From assembly GCA_030538415.1 (NCBI GenBank), contig JAUNTY010000007.1, positions 1 through 64,000 of the forward strand: DNA of 64,000 nucleotides, written 5' to 3'. The stretch's first letter is position 1, and the number at the start of each line of letters is the position of its first letter. The position numbers and the translations under genes were made by a program. The notes below the pieces were generated by a model. The model made no database searches, was not told where the DNA came from, and saw only the letters and a program-made list of their open reading frames with translations. Shown in pieces: positions 37,364-47,100 of the stretch. This DNA is from Neisseria sp. GTDB lineage: Bacteria > Pseudomonadota > Gammaproteobacteria > Burkholderiales > Neisseriaceae.

Positions 37364-39175
37364 ATGAAACAAATCCGCAATATTGCCATCATCGCCCACG
37401 TCGACCACGGCAAAACCACCCTCGTAGACCAATTATTACGCCAATCCGGCACCTTCCGCGCCAACCAGCAGGTTGACGAACGCGTGATGGACAGCAACGA
37501 CCTCGAAAAAGAGCGCGGCATTACCATTCTCGCCAAAAACACCGCCATCGAATACGAAGGCTACCACATCAACATCGTCGACACCCCCGGACACGCCGAT
37601 TTCGGCGGCGAAGTGGAGCGCGTTTTGGGCATGGTCGACTGCGTGGTATTGCTGGTAGATGCCCAAGAAGGCCCGATGCCGCAAACCCGTTTTGTGACCA
37701 AAAAAGCGCTGGCTTTGGGTTTGAAACCGATTGTGGTCATCAACAAAATCGACAAACCGAGCGCGCGCCCGAGCTGGGTCATCGACCAGACTTTCGAATT
37801 GTTTGACAAACTCGGCGCCACCGACGAGCAGCTGGATTTCCCCATCGTTTACGCTTCCGGCCTCTCCGGCTTTGCCAAATTGGAAGAAAGCGACGAGAGC
37901 GACACCATGCGCCCGCTGTTTGAAACCATCCTCAAACACACCCCGCCCCCGAGCGGCGACGCCGACGCCTCGCTGCAACTGCAAATTTCCCAACTCGACT
38001 ACGACAACTACACCGGCCGCCTCGGCATCGGCCGTATTCTCAACGGCCGCATCAAACCCGGCCAAGTGGTTGCCGTGATGAATCATGAAAAACAGGTCGC
38101 CCAAGGCCGCATCAACCAGCTGTTGGGCTTCAAAGGCCTCGAGCGCGTGGCGCAGGATGAAGCCGAAGCCGGTGAAATCGTGATTATTTCCGGTATCGAA
38201 GACATCGGTATCGGCGTGACCATCTGCGAACGCGACAATCCCGTCGGCCTGCCGATGCTGAGCGTGGACGAGCCCACCCTCACCATGGACTTCATGGTCA
38301 ACACCTCGCCGCTGGCCGGCACCGAAGGCAAATTCGTCACCTCACGCCAAATCCGCGACCGCCTGCAAAAAGAGCTGCTCACCAACGTGGCCTTGCGCGT
38401 GGAAGACACCGACGACGCCGACGTGTTCCGCGTATCCGGCCGCGGCGAGCTTCACCTCACCATTCTGCTGGAAAACATGCGCCGCGAAGGCTACGAGCTG
38501 GCCGTCGGCAAACCGCGCGTGGTGTTCCGCGACATCGACGGCGAAAAATGCGAGCCGTATGAAAACCTCACCGTCGACGTGCCCGACGATAACCAGGGCG
38601 CGGTGATGGAAGAGCTGGGTCGCCGTCGCGGCGAATTAACCAATATGGAAAGCGACGGCCAAGGCCGCACCCGCCTCGAATACCATATTCCCGCACGCGG
38701 CCTCATCGGCTTCCAGGGCGAATTCATGACCATGACCCGCGGCACCGGCCTGATGAGCCACGTATTCGACGACTACGCCCCGGTCAAACCCGACATGCCC
38801 GGCCGCCACAACGGCGTATTGGTATCGCAAGAGCAAGGCGAAGCCGTCGCCTACGCCTTGTGGAACCTCGAAGACCGCGGCCGCATGTTTGTGTCGCCCG
38901 GCGACAAAATCTACGAAGGCATGATTATCGGCATCCACAGCCGCGACAACGACCTGGTGGTCAACCCGCTCAAAGGCAAAAAACTCACCAACGTGCGCGC
39001 CAGCGGCACCGACGAAGCCGTGCGCCTGACCACACCGGTGAAACTCACGCTCGAAAGCGCGGTAGAGTTTATCGACGACGACGAGCTGGTGGAAATCACC
39101 CCGCAATCCATCCGCCTGCGCAAACGCTGGCTGCAGGAGCACGAACGCCGCAAACACTTCAAAAAACTGGATTAA
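37364..39175 (+). CDS. typA: Ribosome-associated GTPase TypA/BipA
   Basis: Translational GTPase of the EF-G/LepA class that binds 70S ribosomes under stress and aids assembly of the large subunit. The 603 residues contain G1 [10 protein letters not shown]2/switch ([11 protein letters not shown]), G3 [11 protein letters not shown]4 [10 protein letters not shown], domains II and III and the family-specific C-terminal domain with [18 protein letters not shown]. Length is standard. Confidence 0.97.
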   Translation: MKQIRNIAIIAHVDHGKTTLVDQLLRQSGTFRANQQVDERVMDSNDLEKERGITILAKNTAIEYEGYHINIVDTPGHADFGGEVERVLGMVDCVVLLVDAQEGPMPQTRFVTKKALALGLKPIVVINKIDKPSARPSWVIDQTFELFDKLGATDEQLDFPIVYASGLSGFAKLEESDESDTMRPLFETILKHTPPPSGDADASLQLQISQLDYDNYTGRLGIGRILNGRIKPGQVVAVMNHEKQVAQGRINQLLGFKGLERVAQDEAEAGEIVIISGIEDIGIGVTICERDNPVGLPMLSVDEPTLTMDFMVNTSPLAGTEGKFVTSRQIRDRLQKELLTNVALRVEDTDDADVFRVSGRGELHLTILLENMRREGYELAVGKPRVVFRDIDGEKCEPYENLTVDVPDDNQGAVMEELGRRRGELTNMESDGQGRTRLEYHIPARGLIGFQGEFMTMTRGTGLMSHVFDDYAPVKPDMPGRHNGVLVSQEQGEAVAYALWNLEDRGRMFVSPGDKIYEGMIIGIHSRDNDLVVNPLKGKKLTNVRASGTDEAVRLTTPVKLTLESAVEFIDDDELVEITPQSIRLRKRWLQEHERRKHFKKLD

Positions 39176-39191
39176 TCCATCATCCTTAATC

Positions 39192-39226
39192 AAGGCCGTC
39201 TGAAACAATTCTTTTCAGACGGCCTT
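39192..39226 (+). terminator. typA terminator (uptake-sequence pair)
   Basis: AAGGCCGTCTGAAA and TTTTCAGACGGCCTT followed by TTAT, 17 bases beyond the stop codon. Confidence 0.8.
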
Positions 39227-39227
39227 T

Positions 39228-39295
39228 TATAGTGGTTAAACTTAATATCTGCTACGGCGTTGCTGCCTTGTATTAGAGTAAGTTTTCCCACTATA
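39228..39295. repeat. Truncated Correia-type element (68 bp)
   Basis: Ends TATAGTGGTTAAACTTA and TAAGTTTTCCCACTATA with only CTACGGCGTTGCTGCCTTG between them: the middle of the core is deleted. It abuts the typA terminator. Confidence 0.8.
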
Positions 39296-39380
39296 TGACC
39301 ACCCGGCGCTCTTGATAAAGCGCTCTTCTGCCTCATATTGAGACTCCTAATCCCTTATTTTTCATGGAAAACAAAACACA

Positions 39381-39971
39381 ATGAAAAAACTGATTGCCCT
39401 TGCCGCCCTCTCCGCTTTCGCCCTGGCCGCCTGCAAAGACAACACCCAATCCCAGTTGCAGGAGCAGCAAAAACAAATCGAAGCCCTGCAGCAACAACTG
39501 GCGCAGCAAAACACACAAGCCCAACAAGACAACACCGTTTACGAGCTCACCGCCGATGCCGTGAAAGACACCATTCCCGCCGAATTCCAGGCCAACGGCA
39601 ACAACGGCGAACCGGTGACCGGCACCGACGGCCAACAATACATTTACGACCAATCTACCGGCAGCTGGCTGCTACAAAGCCTGATTGGTGCCGCAGCAGG
39701 CGCATTTATCGGCAACGCGCTGGCCAATAAATTCCAGAAAGCCAAAGCCGACACCCCTGCCGCCCGCCGTGCACAGGCCAATTATTACCAATCGAGCCAA
39801 TACCGCGGCCAAAGCAGCCAGCAATTGAACACCCGCAGCGTGCCCGCGCAAAATGCCGCCGCCAACGCCAACAATCAAAACCGCGCCGCCACACCGAATT
39901 ACCGCCAGGCCAACAAAGCGCCTTCCAACACGCGCAAGCCGGCGCGCCGAGGTTTCGGCCGCCGCCGCTAA
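39381..39971 (+). CDS. Lipoprotein with coiled-coil and glycine-zipper segment
   Basis: A 196-residue protein with a type II signal peptide (lipobox LAAC, Cys18), a glutamine-rich coiled coil at about 22-50, a small hydrophobic glycine-zipper-like stretch (LIGAAAGAFIGNALANKF, about 101-118) and a disordered, arginine-rich tail ending RRGFGRRR. Predicted to be anchored in the outer or inner membrane facing the periplasm. The basic tail could bind peptidoglycan or nucleic acid, which is speculative. Family not recognised. Confidence 0.75.
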   Translation: MKKLIALAALSAFALAACKDNTQSQLQEQQKQIEALQQQLAQQNTQAQQDNTVYELTADAVKDTIPAEFQANGNNGEPVTGTDGQQYIYDQSTGSWLLQSLIGAAAGAFIGNALANKFQKAKADTPAARRAQANYYQSSQYRGQSSQQLNTRSVPAQNAAANANNQNRAATPNYRQANKAPSNTRKPARRGFGRRR

Positions 39972-40014
39972 AACGACAGGCCGTCTGAATCCGGGCGGCT
40001 TTTTCCTGCCATAG

Positions 40015-41079
<1,065 letters not shown>

Positions 41080-41102
41080 TTTTCCGCTGCTTTATCTTTA
41101 AC

Positions 41103-41131
41103 AAGGCCGTCTGAAACATTTCAGACGGCTT
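41103..41131 (+). terminator. trxB terminator (uptake-sequence pair)
   Basis: AAGGCCGTCTGAAA and TTTCAGACGGCTTTTC, stem with a 2- to 3-base loop and a T-run. Confidence 0.8.
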
Positions 41132-41165
41132 TTCTTCATCTCCTCCACTCCGCTTTCAAAAACGA

Positions 41166-41382
41166 TATAGTCAAAGAAATTAGTTTCTGCTACGGCGTTA
41201 TCTCGCCTTGTCGTACTATAGTGGCTAAACTTAATATTTGATACAGGACAGCAAGCCGCAGGCAGTACAGATAGCACGACAAGGTGCAGCAACGCCGTAG
41301 CAGATATTAAGTTTAGTCACTATATCATCTGTACTGTCTGCGGCTCGCCGCCTTGTATCAGAATCTAATTTCTCCGACTATA
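41166..41382. repeat. Correia-type element with a second element inserted at its core
   Basis: Outer ends TATAGTCAAAGAAATTAG and CTAATTTCTCCGACTATA. At 41217-41324 the core sequence GTAC-TA is split by a complete 108-base element of another type, ends TATAGTGGCTAAACTTAATA and TATTAAGTTTAGTCACTATA. The TA is duplicated, as expected for Correia transposition. It sits in the 661-base trxB-ubiU gap. Confidence 0.9.
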
Positions 41383-41413
41383 AATCACCATGCCTGTATT
41401 CCTGCTATTTTCT

Positions 41414-41505
41414 CTGTAGCCCGGGCAGTCATGCCCGGCAATCCGAGGCCGTCTGAAAGTTTTCCTGAAACGGAAGCATGTCGGGCATCACTGCCCGGGC
41501 TACAG
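41414..41505. repeat. Long inverted repeat around an uptake sequence
   Basis: CTGTAGCCCGGGCAG, then TCATGCCCGGCA, faces TGTCGGGCATCA, then CTGCCCGGGCTACAG, with an uptake sequence in the 38-base loop. A strong hairpin of unknown role. No gene lies in 41383-41740. Confidence 0.75.
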
Positions 41506-41740
41506 CAGAGACGGCTCATATTCAAAAAATAGACGGGCAACGTGATACGTCGGAGTTTTCAGACGGCCTTTCCGATATCGACGGCAATTTTTACAGCTTT
41601 TAAAAGTTTCATTTGACTTGAATCAGTATATTTTGTGCTTTATCTCCTTAAAATCACCTCCAAACTACCAAATATTGATTTTTTTCAAATTCAGCAAAAT
41701 CATACCAAACCACCCGCAAGCAAACAAAGGAACCGCCAAA

Positions 41741-42748
41741 GTGCCCAAAATTCCAGAGCTGGTTTGCCCCGCAGGCAACCTCCCCGCCTTGAAAACCGCC
41801 GTCGACAGCGGTGCCGACACCGTTTACATGGGGCTGAAAGACGCCACCAACGCCCGCAATTTCCCCGGCCTCAATTTCGACATGAAATCCGCCGCCGAAG
41901 GCATCGCCTATGCCCACGCCCGCAGCCGCCATGTATTGATGGCCATCAACACTTTCGCCCAGGCGGGCAACGTGCCGCAATGGCAAAAAGCCGTCGATAC
42001 CGCCGCCGAATTGGGCGTGGATGCCATGATTGTGGCCGATCCCGCGCTGATGGCCTACGCCTGCGAGCGCCATCCGAATCTGCGCCTGCATATGTCGGTA
42101 CAAGGCTCCGCCACCAATTACGAAGCCATCAATCTGATGAAGGAATTGTTCGGCATCCGCCGCGTGGTGCTGCCGCGCGTGCTCACCATCGACCAGGTGA
42201 AACACGTGATTGACCACACCGATGTGGAAGTGGAAGTGTTCGGTTTCGGCAGCCTCTGCGTGATGGTGGAAGGCCGCTGCATTTTGTCGAGCTACGCCAC
42301 CGGCGAATCGCCCAATATGCAGGGCGTATGTTCGCCTGCCAAGGCTGTGCGCTGGGAGCAGCAGCCCGACAAGATGAACGTGCGCCTGAATCAGGTGCTA
42401 ATCGACCAATACAAGCCAAACGAACCTGCGGGCTACCCTACGCTCTGCAAAGGCCGTTTTGAAATCAACGATGAAACTTATTACGCGCTGGAAGAGCCGA
42501 CCAGCCTCAATGTGTTGGCAATGCTGCCCGAATTAATCAAAATCGGCGTATCCGCCATCAAAATCGAAGGTCGCCAGCGCAGCCCGATGTATACCGCGCA
42601 AGTGACCAAAACCCTGCGTCAGGCGCTGGATGCCGCCGCGGCCAATCCGGCGGTCTATCAGGTTGCGCCCGCCTGGAACAATGCCTTGGGCAAGGTCTCC
42701 GAAGGCCACCAAACCACCCTCGGCGCATACAACCGCCCCTGGAAATAG
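41741..42748 (+). CDS. ubiU: Oxygen-independent ubiquinone hydroxylase subunit UbiU
   Basis: U32 family protein with a [4Fe-4S] cluster that, with UbiV, hydroxylates ubiquinone precursors without oxygen. About 335 residues from a GTG at 41741 (AAAGGAACC upstream). The cluster cysteines are visible in GSLCVMVEGRC, MQGVC and YPTLCKGRF. LVCPAGNLPALKTAVDSGAD is the family N-terminus. It heads an ubiU-ubiV-ubiT operon, giving ubiquinone under oxygen limitation. Confidence 0.93.
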   Translation: MPKIPELVCPAGNLPALKTAVDSGADTVYMGLKDATNARNFPGLNFDMKSAAEGIAYAHARSRHVLMAINTFAQAGNVPQWQKAVDTAAELGVDAMIVADPALMAYACERHPNLRLHMSVQGSATNYEAINLMKELFGIRRVVLPRVLTIDQVKHVIDHTDVEVEVFGFGSLCVMVEGRCILSSYATGESPNMQGVCSPAKAVRWEQQPDKMNVRLNQVLIDQYKPNEPAGYPTLCKGRFEINDETYYALEEPTSLNVLAMLPELIKIGVSAIKIEGRQRSPMYTAQVTKTLRQALDAAAANPAVYQVAPAWNNALGKVSEGHQTTLGAYNRPWK

Positions 42749-42758
42749 GAATAACACC

Positions 42759-43682
42759 ATGACAAGCCAAGATTTGAAACTTTCGTTGGGGCCGGTATTG
42801 TTTTTCTGGCAAAAAGAAACCCTGCTCGATTTTTACACCCAAATGCTCGATGCGCCGCTGGATACGGTTTACCTCGGCGAAGTGGTGTGTTCGCGCCGCC
42901 AGCAGATGCGTTTTACCGACTGGATGGGGTTGGCCGAAGACATGGCCGAGAGCGGCAAAGAGATTGTTTTGTCGTCGCACGTGTTGCTGGAGAGCGAATC
43001 CGATTTGAAACGCCTGCGCAAAATCGCCGAACAAGGCAACTTCAAAATCGAAGCCAACGACATGGGCGCGGTCAAGCTCGCGCGCGAACACGGCATTCCG
43101 TTTGTGGCCGGTGCCACGCTGAATATCTACAACGAAGCCACGCTGGATGTGTTCCACCAGCTCGGCGCCTACCGCTGGATAGCGCCCGCCGAACTGAGCC
43201 GCGACAAAGTAGCCGCCATCGCCGCCCAAGCAGACGGCCTCGAAACCGAGCTCTTCGCCTGGGGCAAAATCCCGCTGGCCTACTCTTCGCGCTGCTTCAC
43301 CGCCCGCCACTACAATCTGAATAAAGACAGCTGCGAATTCCGCTGCCTCGACCACGAACACGGCATGACCATGAACACCCGCGAAGGCCAGCCCTTCCTC
43401 ACCGTCAACGGCATCCAAACCATGTCTTACGGCTGCCAAAGCCTGCTCGCGCATCATCAGGACTTGGCCGCCATCGGCGTCAACCTGCTGCGCCTGTCGC
43501 CGCAGCTCACCGACATGCCGCGCATTATTGCCCTGCACCGCGCCGTGCTCGACGGTCAAGCGGACGGCGCCGACGCGCTCGCCGAACTCAAGCAATTGTC
43601 TACCGGCACACTAGTCGACGGCTACTGGCACGGCCAGCCCGGCATCGAAACCCTGAAGGAGGAATATTATGGCGCTGCCTGA
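42759..43682 (+). CDS. ubiV: Oxygen-independent ubiquinone hydroxylase subunit UbiV
   Basis: Partner of UbiU, also a U32-type [4Fe-4S] protein. About 307 residues starting MTSQDLKLSLGPVLFFW. Cysteines are in GEVVCSRR, SSRCFTARH and SCEFRCLDH, matching the four-ligand pattern of UbiV. It begins 11 bases after ubiU. Its last codons overlap ubiT. Confidence 0.93.
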   Translation: MTSQDLKLSLGPVLFFWQKETLLDFYTQMLDAPLDTVYLGEVVCSRRQQMRFTDWMGLAEDMAESGKEIVLSSHVLLESESDLKRLRKIAEQGNFKIEANDMGAVKLAREHGIPFVAGATLNIYNEATLDVFHQLGAYRWIAPAELSRDKVAAIAAQADGLETELFAWGKIPLAYSSRCFTARHYNLNKDSCEFRCLDHEHGMTMNTREGQPFLTVNGIQTMSYGCQSLLAHHQDLAAIGVNLLRLSPQLTDMPRIIALHRAVLDGQADGADALAELKQLSTGTLVDGYWHGQPGIETLKEEYYGAA

Positions 43683-44106
43683 AATCATCTTGCCCGCATG
43701 GCTCGGCACCATCGGAGCCAAACTGCCCGGCAAACCGCCCCGCTTCGCATTGGTCTTCACCCTCAACACCATGCTCAAACGCGGCCTGTTGCCCGCCGAC
43801 ATGAGCCTGTTTGCCGGCAGAAAATTTGAAATCGACGTGCTCGACGCCGGTATCAAAATCCGCTTCAGCGCCACCGATACAAAATTCATCGACAGCAAAT
43901 TCGAAGGCACACCCGATTTGCGCCTCGCCGCCAACGGCATCGACTTCATGCGCATGATGCTGCGCGAAGAAGACCCCGACACACTGTTTTTCAACCGCAA
44001 GCTGCAAATCGAAGGCGACACCGAATTGGGGCTGATGACCAAAAACCTGCTCGACAGCGTCGAATGGCCGTTCAGCCAATGGCTGCTCAGCCGCCAAGCC
44101 GATTGA
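43669..44106 (+). CDS. ubiT: Ubiquinone anaerobic accessory factor UbiT (SCP2 domain)
   Basis: A 145-residue SCP2 lipid-binding protein that serves the oxygen-independent ubiquinone pathway, probably by binding the prenylated intermediates. Signature parts: GRKFEIDVLDAGIKIRF, AANGIDFMRMMLREEDPDTL, FFNRKLQIEGDTELGL. The ATG overlaps ubiV by 14 bases, so translation is coupled. In E. coli ubiT is divergent from ubiUV; here all three are in one operon. Confidence 0.9.
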   Translation: MALPEIILPAWLGTIGAKLPGKPPRFALVFTLNTMLKRGLLPADMSLFAGRKFEIDVLDAGIKIRFSATDTKFIDSKFEGTPDLRLAANGIDFMRMMLREEDPDTLFFNRKLQIEGDTELGLMTKNLLDSVEWPFSQWLLSRQAD

Positions 44107-44283
44107 TGCGGAAGAGCTAGCAAGGCCGTCTGAAAGTAAAACGTTCAAACAGCCTTGATTTGATTATCCCCCGTTCCCCGTTTAAAATGGCCGTCTGAAC
44201 GCTTCTGCTTTCAGACGGCCTTGAATTATCCGGCTTCCGCCCCATTTCTGTTACGATTTCCCCCTACAAACAAGGATTGTTCC

Positions 44284-44775
44284 ATGATTAAACTGCACAC
44301 CAATTTCGGCGTAATCGGCATCGAGCTCGACCACGAAAAAGCTCCCGTTACCGCCGCCAACTTCGAGCAATACGTCAAAGACGGCTTCTACGACGGCGTA
44401 ATTTTCCACCGTGTCATCAAAGGCTTCATGATTCAAGGCGGCGGCATGGATCAAGACATGAACGAAAAAACCACCCGCGAACCGATTCAAAACGAAGCGC
44501 AAAACGGCCTCAAAAACGACAAATACACCCTCGCCATGGCGCGCACCCAAGCACCGCATTCCGCTTCCGCACAATTCTTCATCAACACCAAAGACAACAC
44601 TTTCCTCAACCACACCGAACCGAGCATGCACGGTTGGGGCTACGCCGTATTCGGTAAAGTGGTCGAAGGCCAAGACGTGGTTGACGCTATCGAAGGCGTG
44701 AAAACCAAACGCCACGGCTATCACGATGATGTGCCGGTAGATGCAGTGGTGATTACCAAAGCCGAAATCGTGTAA
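44284..44775 (+). CDS. ppiB: Cytoplasmic cyclophilin, peptidyl-prolyl isomerase B
   Basis: A 163-residue cyclophilin with no signal peptide. [16 protein letters not shown] contains the catalytic Arg of FHRVI, and [16 protein letters not shown] and the VFGKVVEG segments complete the active site. It accelerates proline isomerisation during folding. The start at 44284 follows AAGGATTGTTCC. Confidence 0.95.
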   Translation: MIKLHTNFGVIGIELDHEKAPVTAANFEQYVKDGFYDGVIFHRVIKGFMIQGGGMDQDMNEKTTREPIQNEAQNGLKNDKYTLAMARTQAPHSASAQFFINTKDNTFLNHTEPSMHGWGYAVFGKVVEGQDVVDAIEGVKTKRHGYHDDVPVDAVVITKAEIV

Positions 44776-44781
44776 GTTTTC

Positions 44782-44822
44782 CTAGGGTTTCCTGACAGCG
44801 CAGCGGTGTCAGAAAACCCTAG
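44782..44822 (+). terminator. Inverted repeat after ppiB, dispersed-repeat family
   Basis: CTAGGGTTTCCTGACA faces TGTCAGAAAACCCTAG, loop GCGCAGCGG. The left arm and loop recur, inverted, at 60466-60497 and partly near 63692, so it is a small dispersed repeat that can act as terminator here. Confidence 0.7.
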
Positions 44823-44825
44823 CCA

Positions 44826-44855
44826 AAAGGCCGTCTGAACTTTCAGACGGCCTTT
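44826..44855 (+). terminator. Second ppiB terminator (uptake-sequence pair)
   Basis: AAAGGCCGTCTGAA and TTCAGACGGCCTTT, short loop, right after the 44782 hairpin. Confidence 0.8.
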
Positions 44856-44919
44856 TAATCATAAAGTCTGATGCTGCCGCGCCATGCACGGTCATGATTC
44901 TATAATGAAACAACCGACA

Positions 44920-45165
44920 CTTCACACGACGTTGCTTCATCTTGCCGTACTATAGTCGTTTCAATTTAGATTGAGACAAGGCAGCAAGCCGAAGACAGTA
45001 CAGATAGTACGGGGCGGCGGACTTGCTGCTTCAGCAGCTTAGTCAAGCCCCCTCTTTGAGCCGGGTGCAGCAACGCTGTATCAAACTAAATTGAAACGAC
45101 TATATATGTCTACATGTACTGCCCGCGGCTTGCTACCTTGTATGTAAAATGCGTTATTCGGCATA
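44920..45165. repeat. Divergent Correia-like host with full-length Correia inside
   Basis: The inner element (44951-45104, 154 bp) has ends TATAGTCGTTTCAATTTAG and CTAAATTGAAACGACTATA and carries the long internal insert with CTTGCTGCTTCAGCAGCTTA. On its left lies CGTTGCTTCATCTTGCCGTAC and on its right TGTACTGCCCGCGGCTTGCT, then CTTGTATGTAAAATGCGTTA: two halves of an older, diverged element split at its GTAC-TA core. Confidence 0.75.
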
Positions 45166-45222
45166 CGGCACTATTTTTAACCCAGCCGACATTTCAATCT
45201 GACCCAAACCGACCGGATCGAC

Positions 45223-46146
45223 ATGAAAACCAGATTTTTCGCCCCCCTCCTCGCCGCGCTCTTTGCCCTCGCGGGTACCGGTTGCCAAGCCGCCGAAGCC
45301 GGCAATGCCAACAAACCTTTCGTGATCTACGACACCATGGATTACGTGGGCAAACCCAAAGATTTAAGCGCCGAACGTTTCTCAAAAGCCATGTTGATTT
45401 ACGAGCGCCAGATTACCATGCCTTCGCCCGACAGCAAGCGCAAAGCCAGCGTGTTCAATCCGGTGCGGGTGAAACAATATGCGCATCAATCGATCAAAGA
45501 AGGCACCAACGTAATCGCGCTGGATATCGAAAGCTGGTTCGGCAAAATCGACGGCCAGATTCTCAGCGGTGAAACCATTGCCAAAGATTTTGACCAAATG
45601 TTCAAAGAATTCAAGCGCATTAATCCCAATGCCAAAATCGGCAACTACGGTGTGCCGATTGCCAACCTCAATCTGATTCGCTTTTTGCGTCAAGATCAGC
45701 CCGAAGCGGCGATTGTGGCCAAATGGAAAGAAGCCAGCGTACGCAGGCAGGCGGCGGGTGCGGTGAGCGACGACCTGTATCCCGTGTTTTATATCGGCGG
45801 CCCCGGCGTGGCCCAGTGGGAAAAAGACATGGCTGCAACGGTGGCCGAAATTAAGCGCACTTATCCCGACAAGCGCATCATCGGCTACATCTGGCCACAA
45901 TATTATTCTTTCCGCGACAGCCCTTATTACAAACAGTTTATCGGCCCGAAAGAATGGCGCGCAATGCTTGAAACCAGCATCAAATATCTCGACGGCGTGA
46001 TTATCTGGTCAGACAAGCGCGACGAGCACGACAAAATCGTACACTGGAACGATCCGCGCGTGCAGGCAATGATGAAAGCCACCCGTGAATTCGTCGCCGC
46101 CCACGACAAACGCGTGCAGCTTGACACCAACAATATGCGCAAGTAA
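45223..46146 (+). CDS. Secreted TIM-barrel protein, glycoside-hydrolase-like
   Basis: A 307-residue exported protein. Signal peptide 1-24 with a cysteine (GTGCQAAEAG) that could be a weak lipobox. The mature part reads like a hyaluronidase- or GH-type barrel: FVIYDTMDYVG, NVIALDIESWFG (Asp101, Glu103), IGNYGVPIAN, YPVFYIGGPG, IIGYIWPQYYSF and DGVIIWSDK. The acidic pair after a beta strand is a plausible catalytic site. I do not recognise a named family. It is bracketed by full-length Correia elements in opposite orientation. Confidence 0.65.
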   Translation: MKTRFFAPLLAALFALAGTGCQAAEAGNANKPFVIYDTMDYVGKPKDLSAERFSKAMLIYERQITMPSPDSKRKASVFNPVRVKQYAHQSIKEGTNVIALDIESWFGKIDGQILSGETIAKDFDQMFKEFKRINPNAKIGNYGVPIANLNLIRFLRQDQPEAAIVAKWKEASVRRQAAGAVSDDLYPVFYIGGPGVAQWEKDMAATVAEIKRTYPDKRIIGYIWPQYYSFRDSPYYKQFIGPKEWRAMLETSIKYLDGVIIWSDKRDEHDKIVHWNDPRVQAMMKATREFVAAHDKRVQLDTNNMRK

Positions 46147-46157
46147 ACGACAAGTTG

Positions 46158-46199
46158 AAGGCCGTCTGAAAGCATGGTGATATGCGTTCAGACGGCCTT
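46158..46199 (+). terminator. Uptake-sequence terminator of the secreted protein gene
   Basis: AAGGCCGTCTGAA and TTCAGACGGCCTTT with an 18-base loop, abutting the next Correia element. Confidence 0.7.
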
Positions 46200-46352
46200 T
46201 ATAGTCGTTTCAATTTAGTTTGATACAGCGTTGCTGCGCCCGGCTCAAAGAGGGGGCTTGACTAAGCTGCTGAAGCAGCAAGTCCGCCGCCCCGTACTAT
46301 CGTACTGTCTGCGGCTTGCTGCCTTGTCTCAATCTAAATTGAAACGGCTATA
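46200..46352. repeat. Full-length Correia-type element (153 bp)
   Basis: Ends TATAGTCGTTTCAATTTAG and CTAAATTGAAACGGCTATA; long-form core. Orientation of the core is opposite to that of the copy at 44951. Confidence 0.9.
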
Positions 46353-46365
46353 CAATCCGGTCAAG

Positions 46366-46412
46366 AAACTTGCACTTCATACAGGGCGCAGCAACGCCGT
46401 ATGAAAAATGTG
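46366..46412. repeat. Short Correia-like remnant
   Basis: CTTGCACTTCATACAGGGCG ... CGCCGTATGAAAAATGTG: both ends of the divergent family with only CAGCAA between them. Confidence 0.5.
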
Positions 46413-46423
46413 TTGCCGATCCA

Positions 46424-46462
46424 AAAACCAAGCCCGCCTGCCTGACGGCAAACGGGCTTTTC
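46424..46462 (-). terminator. Terminator of tRNA-Ser
   Basis: On the minus strand AAAGCCCGTTTG and a facing CGGGCTTGGTTTTT form a stem with T-run just after the tRNA 3' end. Confidence 0.65.
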
Positions 46463-46468
46463 TTGTTC

Positions 46469-46559
46469 TGGCGGAGAGGAAGGGATTCGAACCCTCGATA
46501 CGCTATTCACGTATACACGCTTTCCAGGCGTGCGACTTCAACCACTCATCCACCTCTCC
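46469..46559 (-). tRNA. tRNA-Ser (anticodon GGA)
   Basis: 91 bases including encoded CCA. Acceptor stem GGAGAGG pairs with CCTCTCC; the anticodon loop has CTGGAAA with anticodon GGA; there is a long class II variable arm and the T-loop GGTTCGAATCC. Reads UCC and UCU codons. Confidence 0.95.
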
Positions 46560-46760
46560 TTGCTGATGTTTTCGCGGTGGATTGCGAAAGGGCGGATTAT
46601 ACGGCGCTTTCAAAAATTTCGCAAGCTCGGGGAAGCAATCGCACCAACCATTTCCCTGCCGGCGGCTTGCTTGAATATCGCGCTGTCTGGCCGCAAAACG
46701 ATTGCGTGGCTTATGTTTCAGACGGCCTCTTGTTGCCGCAGGGCAAACGACACAATAATA
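46560..46760. other. Intergenic region upstream of tRNA-Ser
   Basis: No gene. Contains the presumed tRNA-Ser promoter (minus strand) and one uptake-sequence core near 46721. Confidence 0.4.
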
Positions 46761-46913
46761 TATAGTCGTTTCAATTTAGACTGAGACAAGGCAGCAAGCC
46801 GCAGACAGTACGATAGTACGGGGCGGCGGACTTGCTGCTTCAGCAGCTTAGTCAAGCCCCCTCTTTGAGCCGGGCGCAGCAACGCTGTATCAAACTAAAT
46901 TGAAACGACTATA
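46761..46913. repeat. Full-length Correia-type element (153 bp)
   Basis: Ends TATAGTCGTTTCAATTTAG and CTAAATTGAAACGACTATA; almost identical to the copy at 44951-45104 and in the same orientation. Confidence 0.9.
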
Positions 46914-46921
46914 GAAAAACA

Positions 46922-46951
46922 AAAACCGGCTCTTGATAAAGAGCCGGTTTT
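46922..46951 (-). terminator. Terminator of the tRNA-Leu pair
   Basis: AAAACCGGCTCTT-GAT-AAAGAGCCGGTTTT: strong stem with flanking T-run on the minus strand, right after the second tRNA. Confidence 0.85.
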
Positions 46952-46959
46952 CTATATTC

Positions 46960-47046
46960 TGGTGCCCAGGAGAAGACTCGAACTTCCACACCCGTGAGGA
47001 TACTAGCACCTGAAGCTAGCGCGTCTACCAATTCCGCCACCTGGGC
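46960..47046 (-). tRNA. tRNA-Leu (anticodon CAG), copy 1
   Basis: 87 bases with encoded CCA. Acceptor GCCCAGG pairs with CCTGGGC; anticodon loop TTCAGGT; class II variable arm; T-loop GTTCGAGTC. Decodes CUG, the commonest Leu codon in this GC-rich genome. Confidence 0.95.
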
Positions 47047-47100
47047 CTTGCATAATTCATTTGTTAAAACAGCCTCTTTTCGGTATAACGGCAAAAGCGA

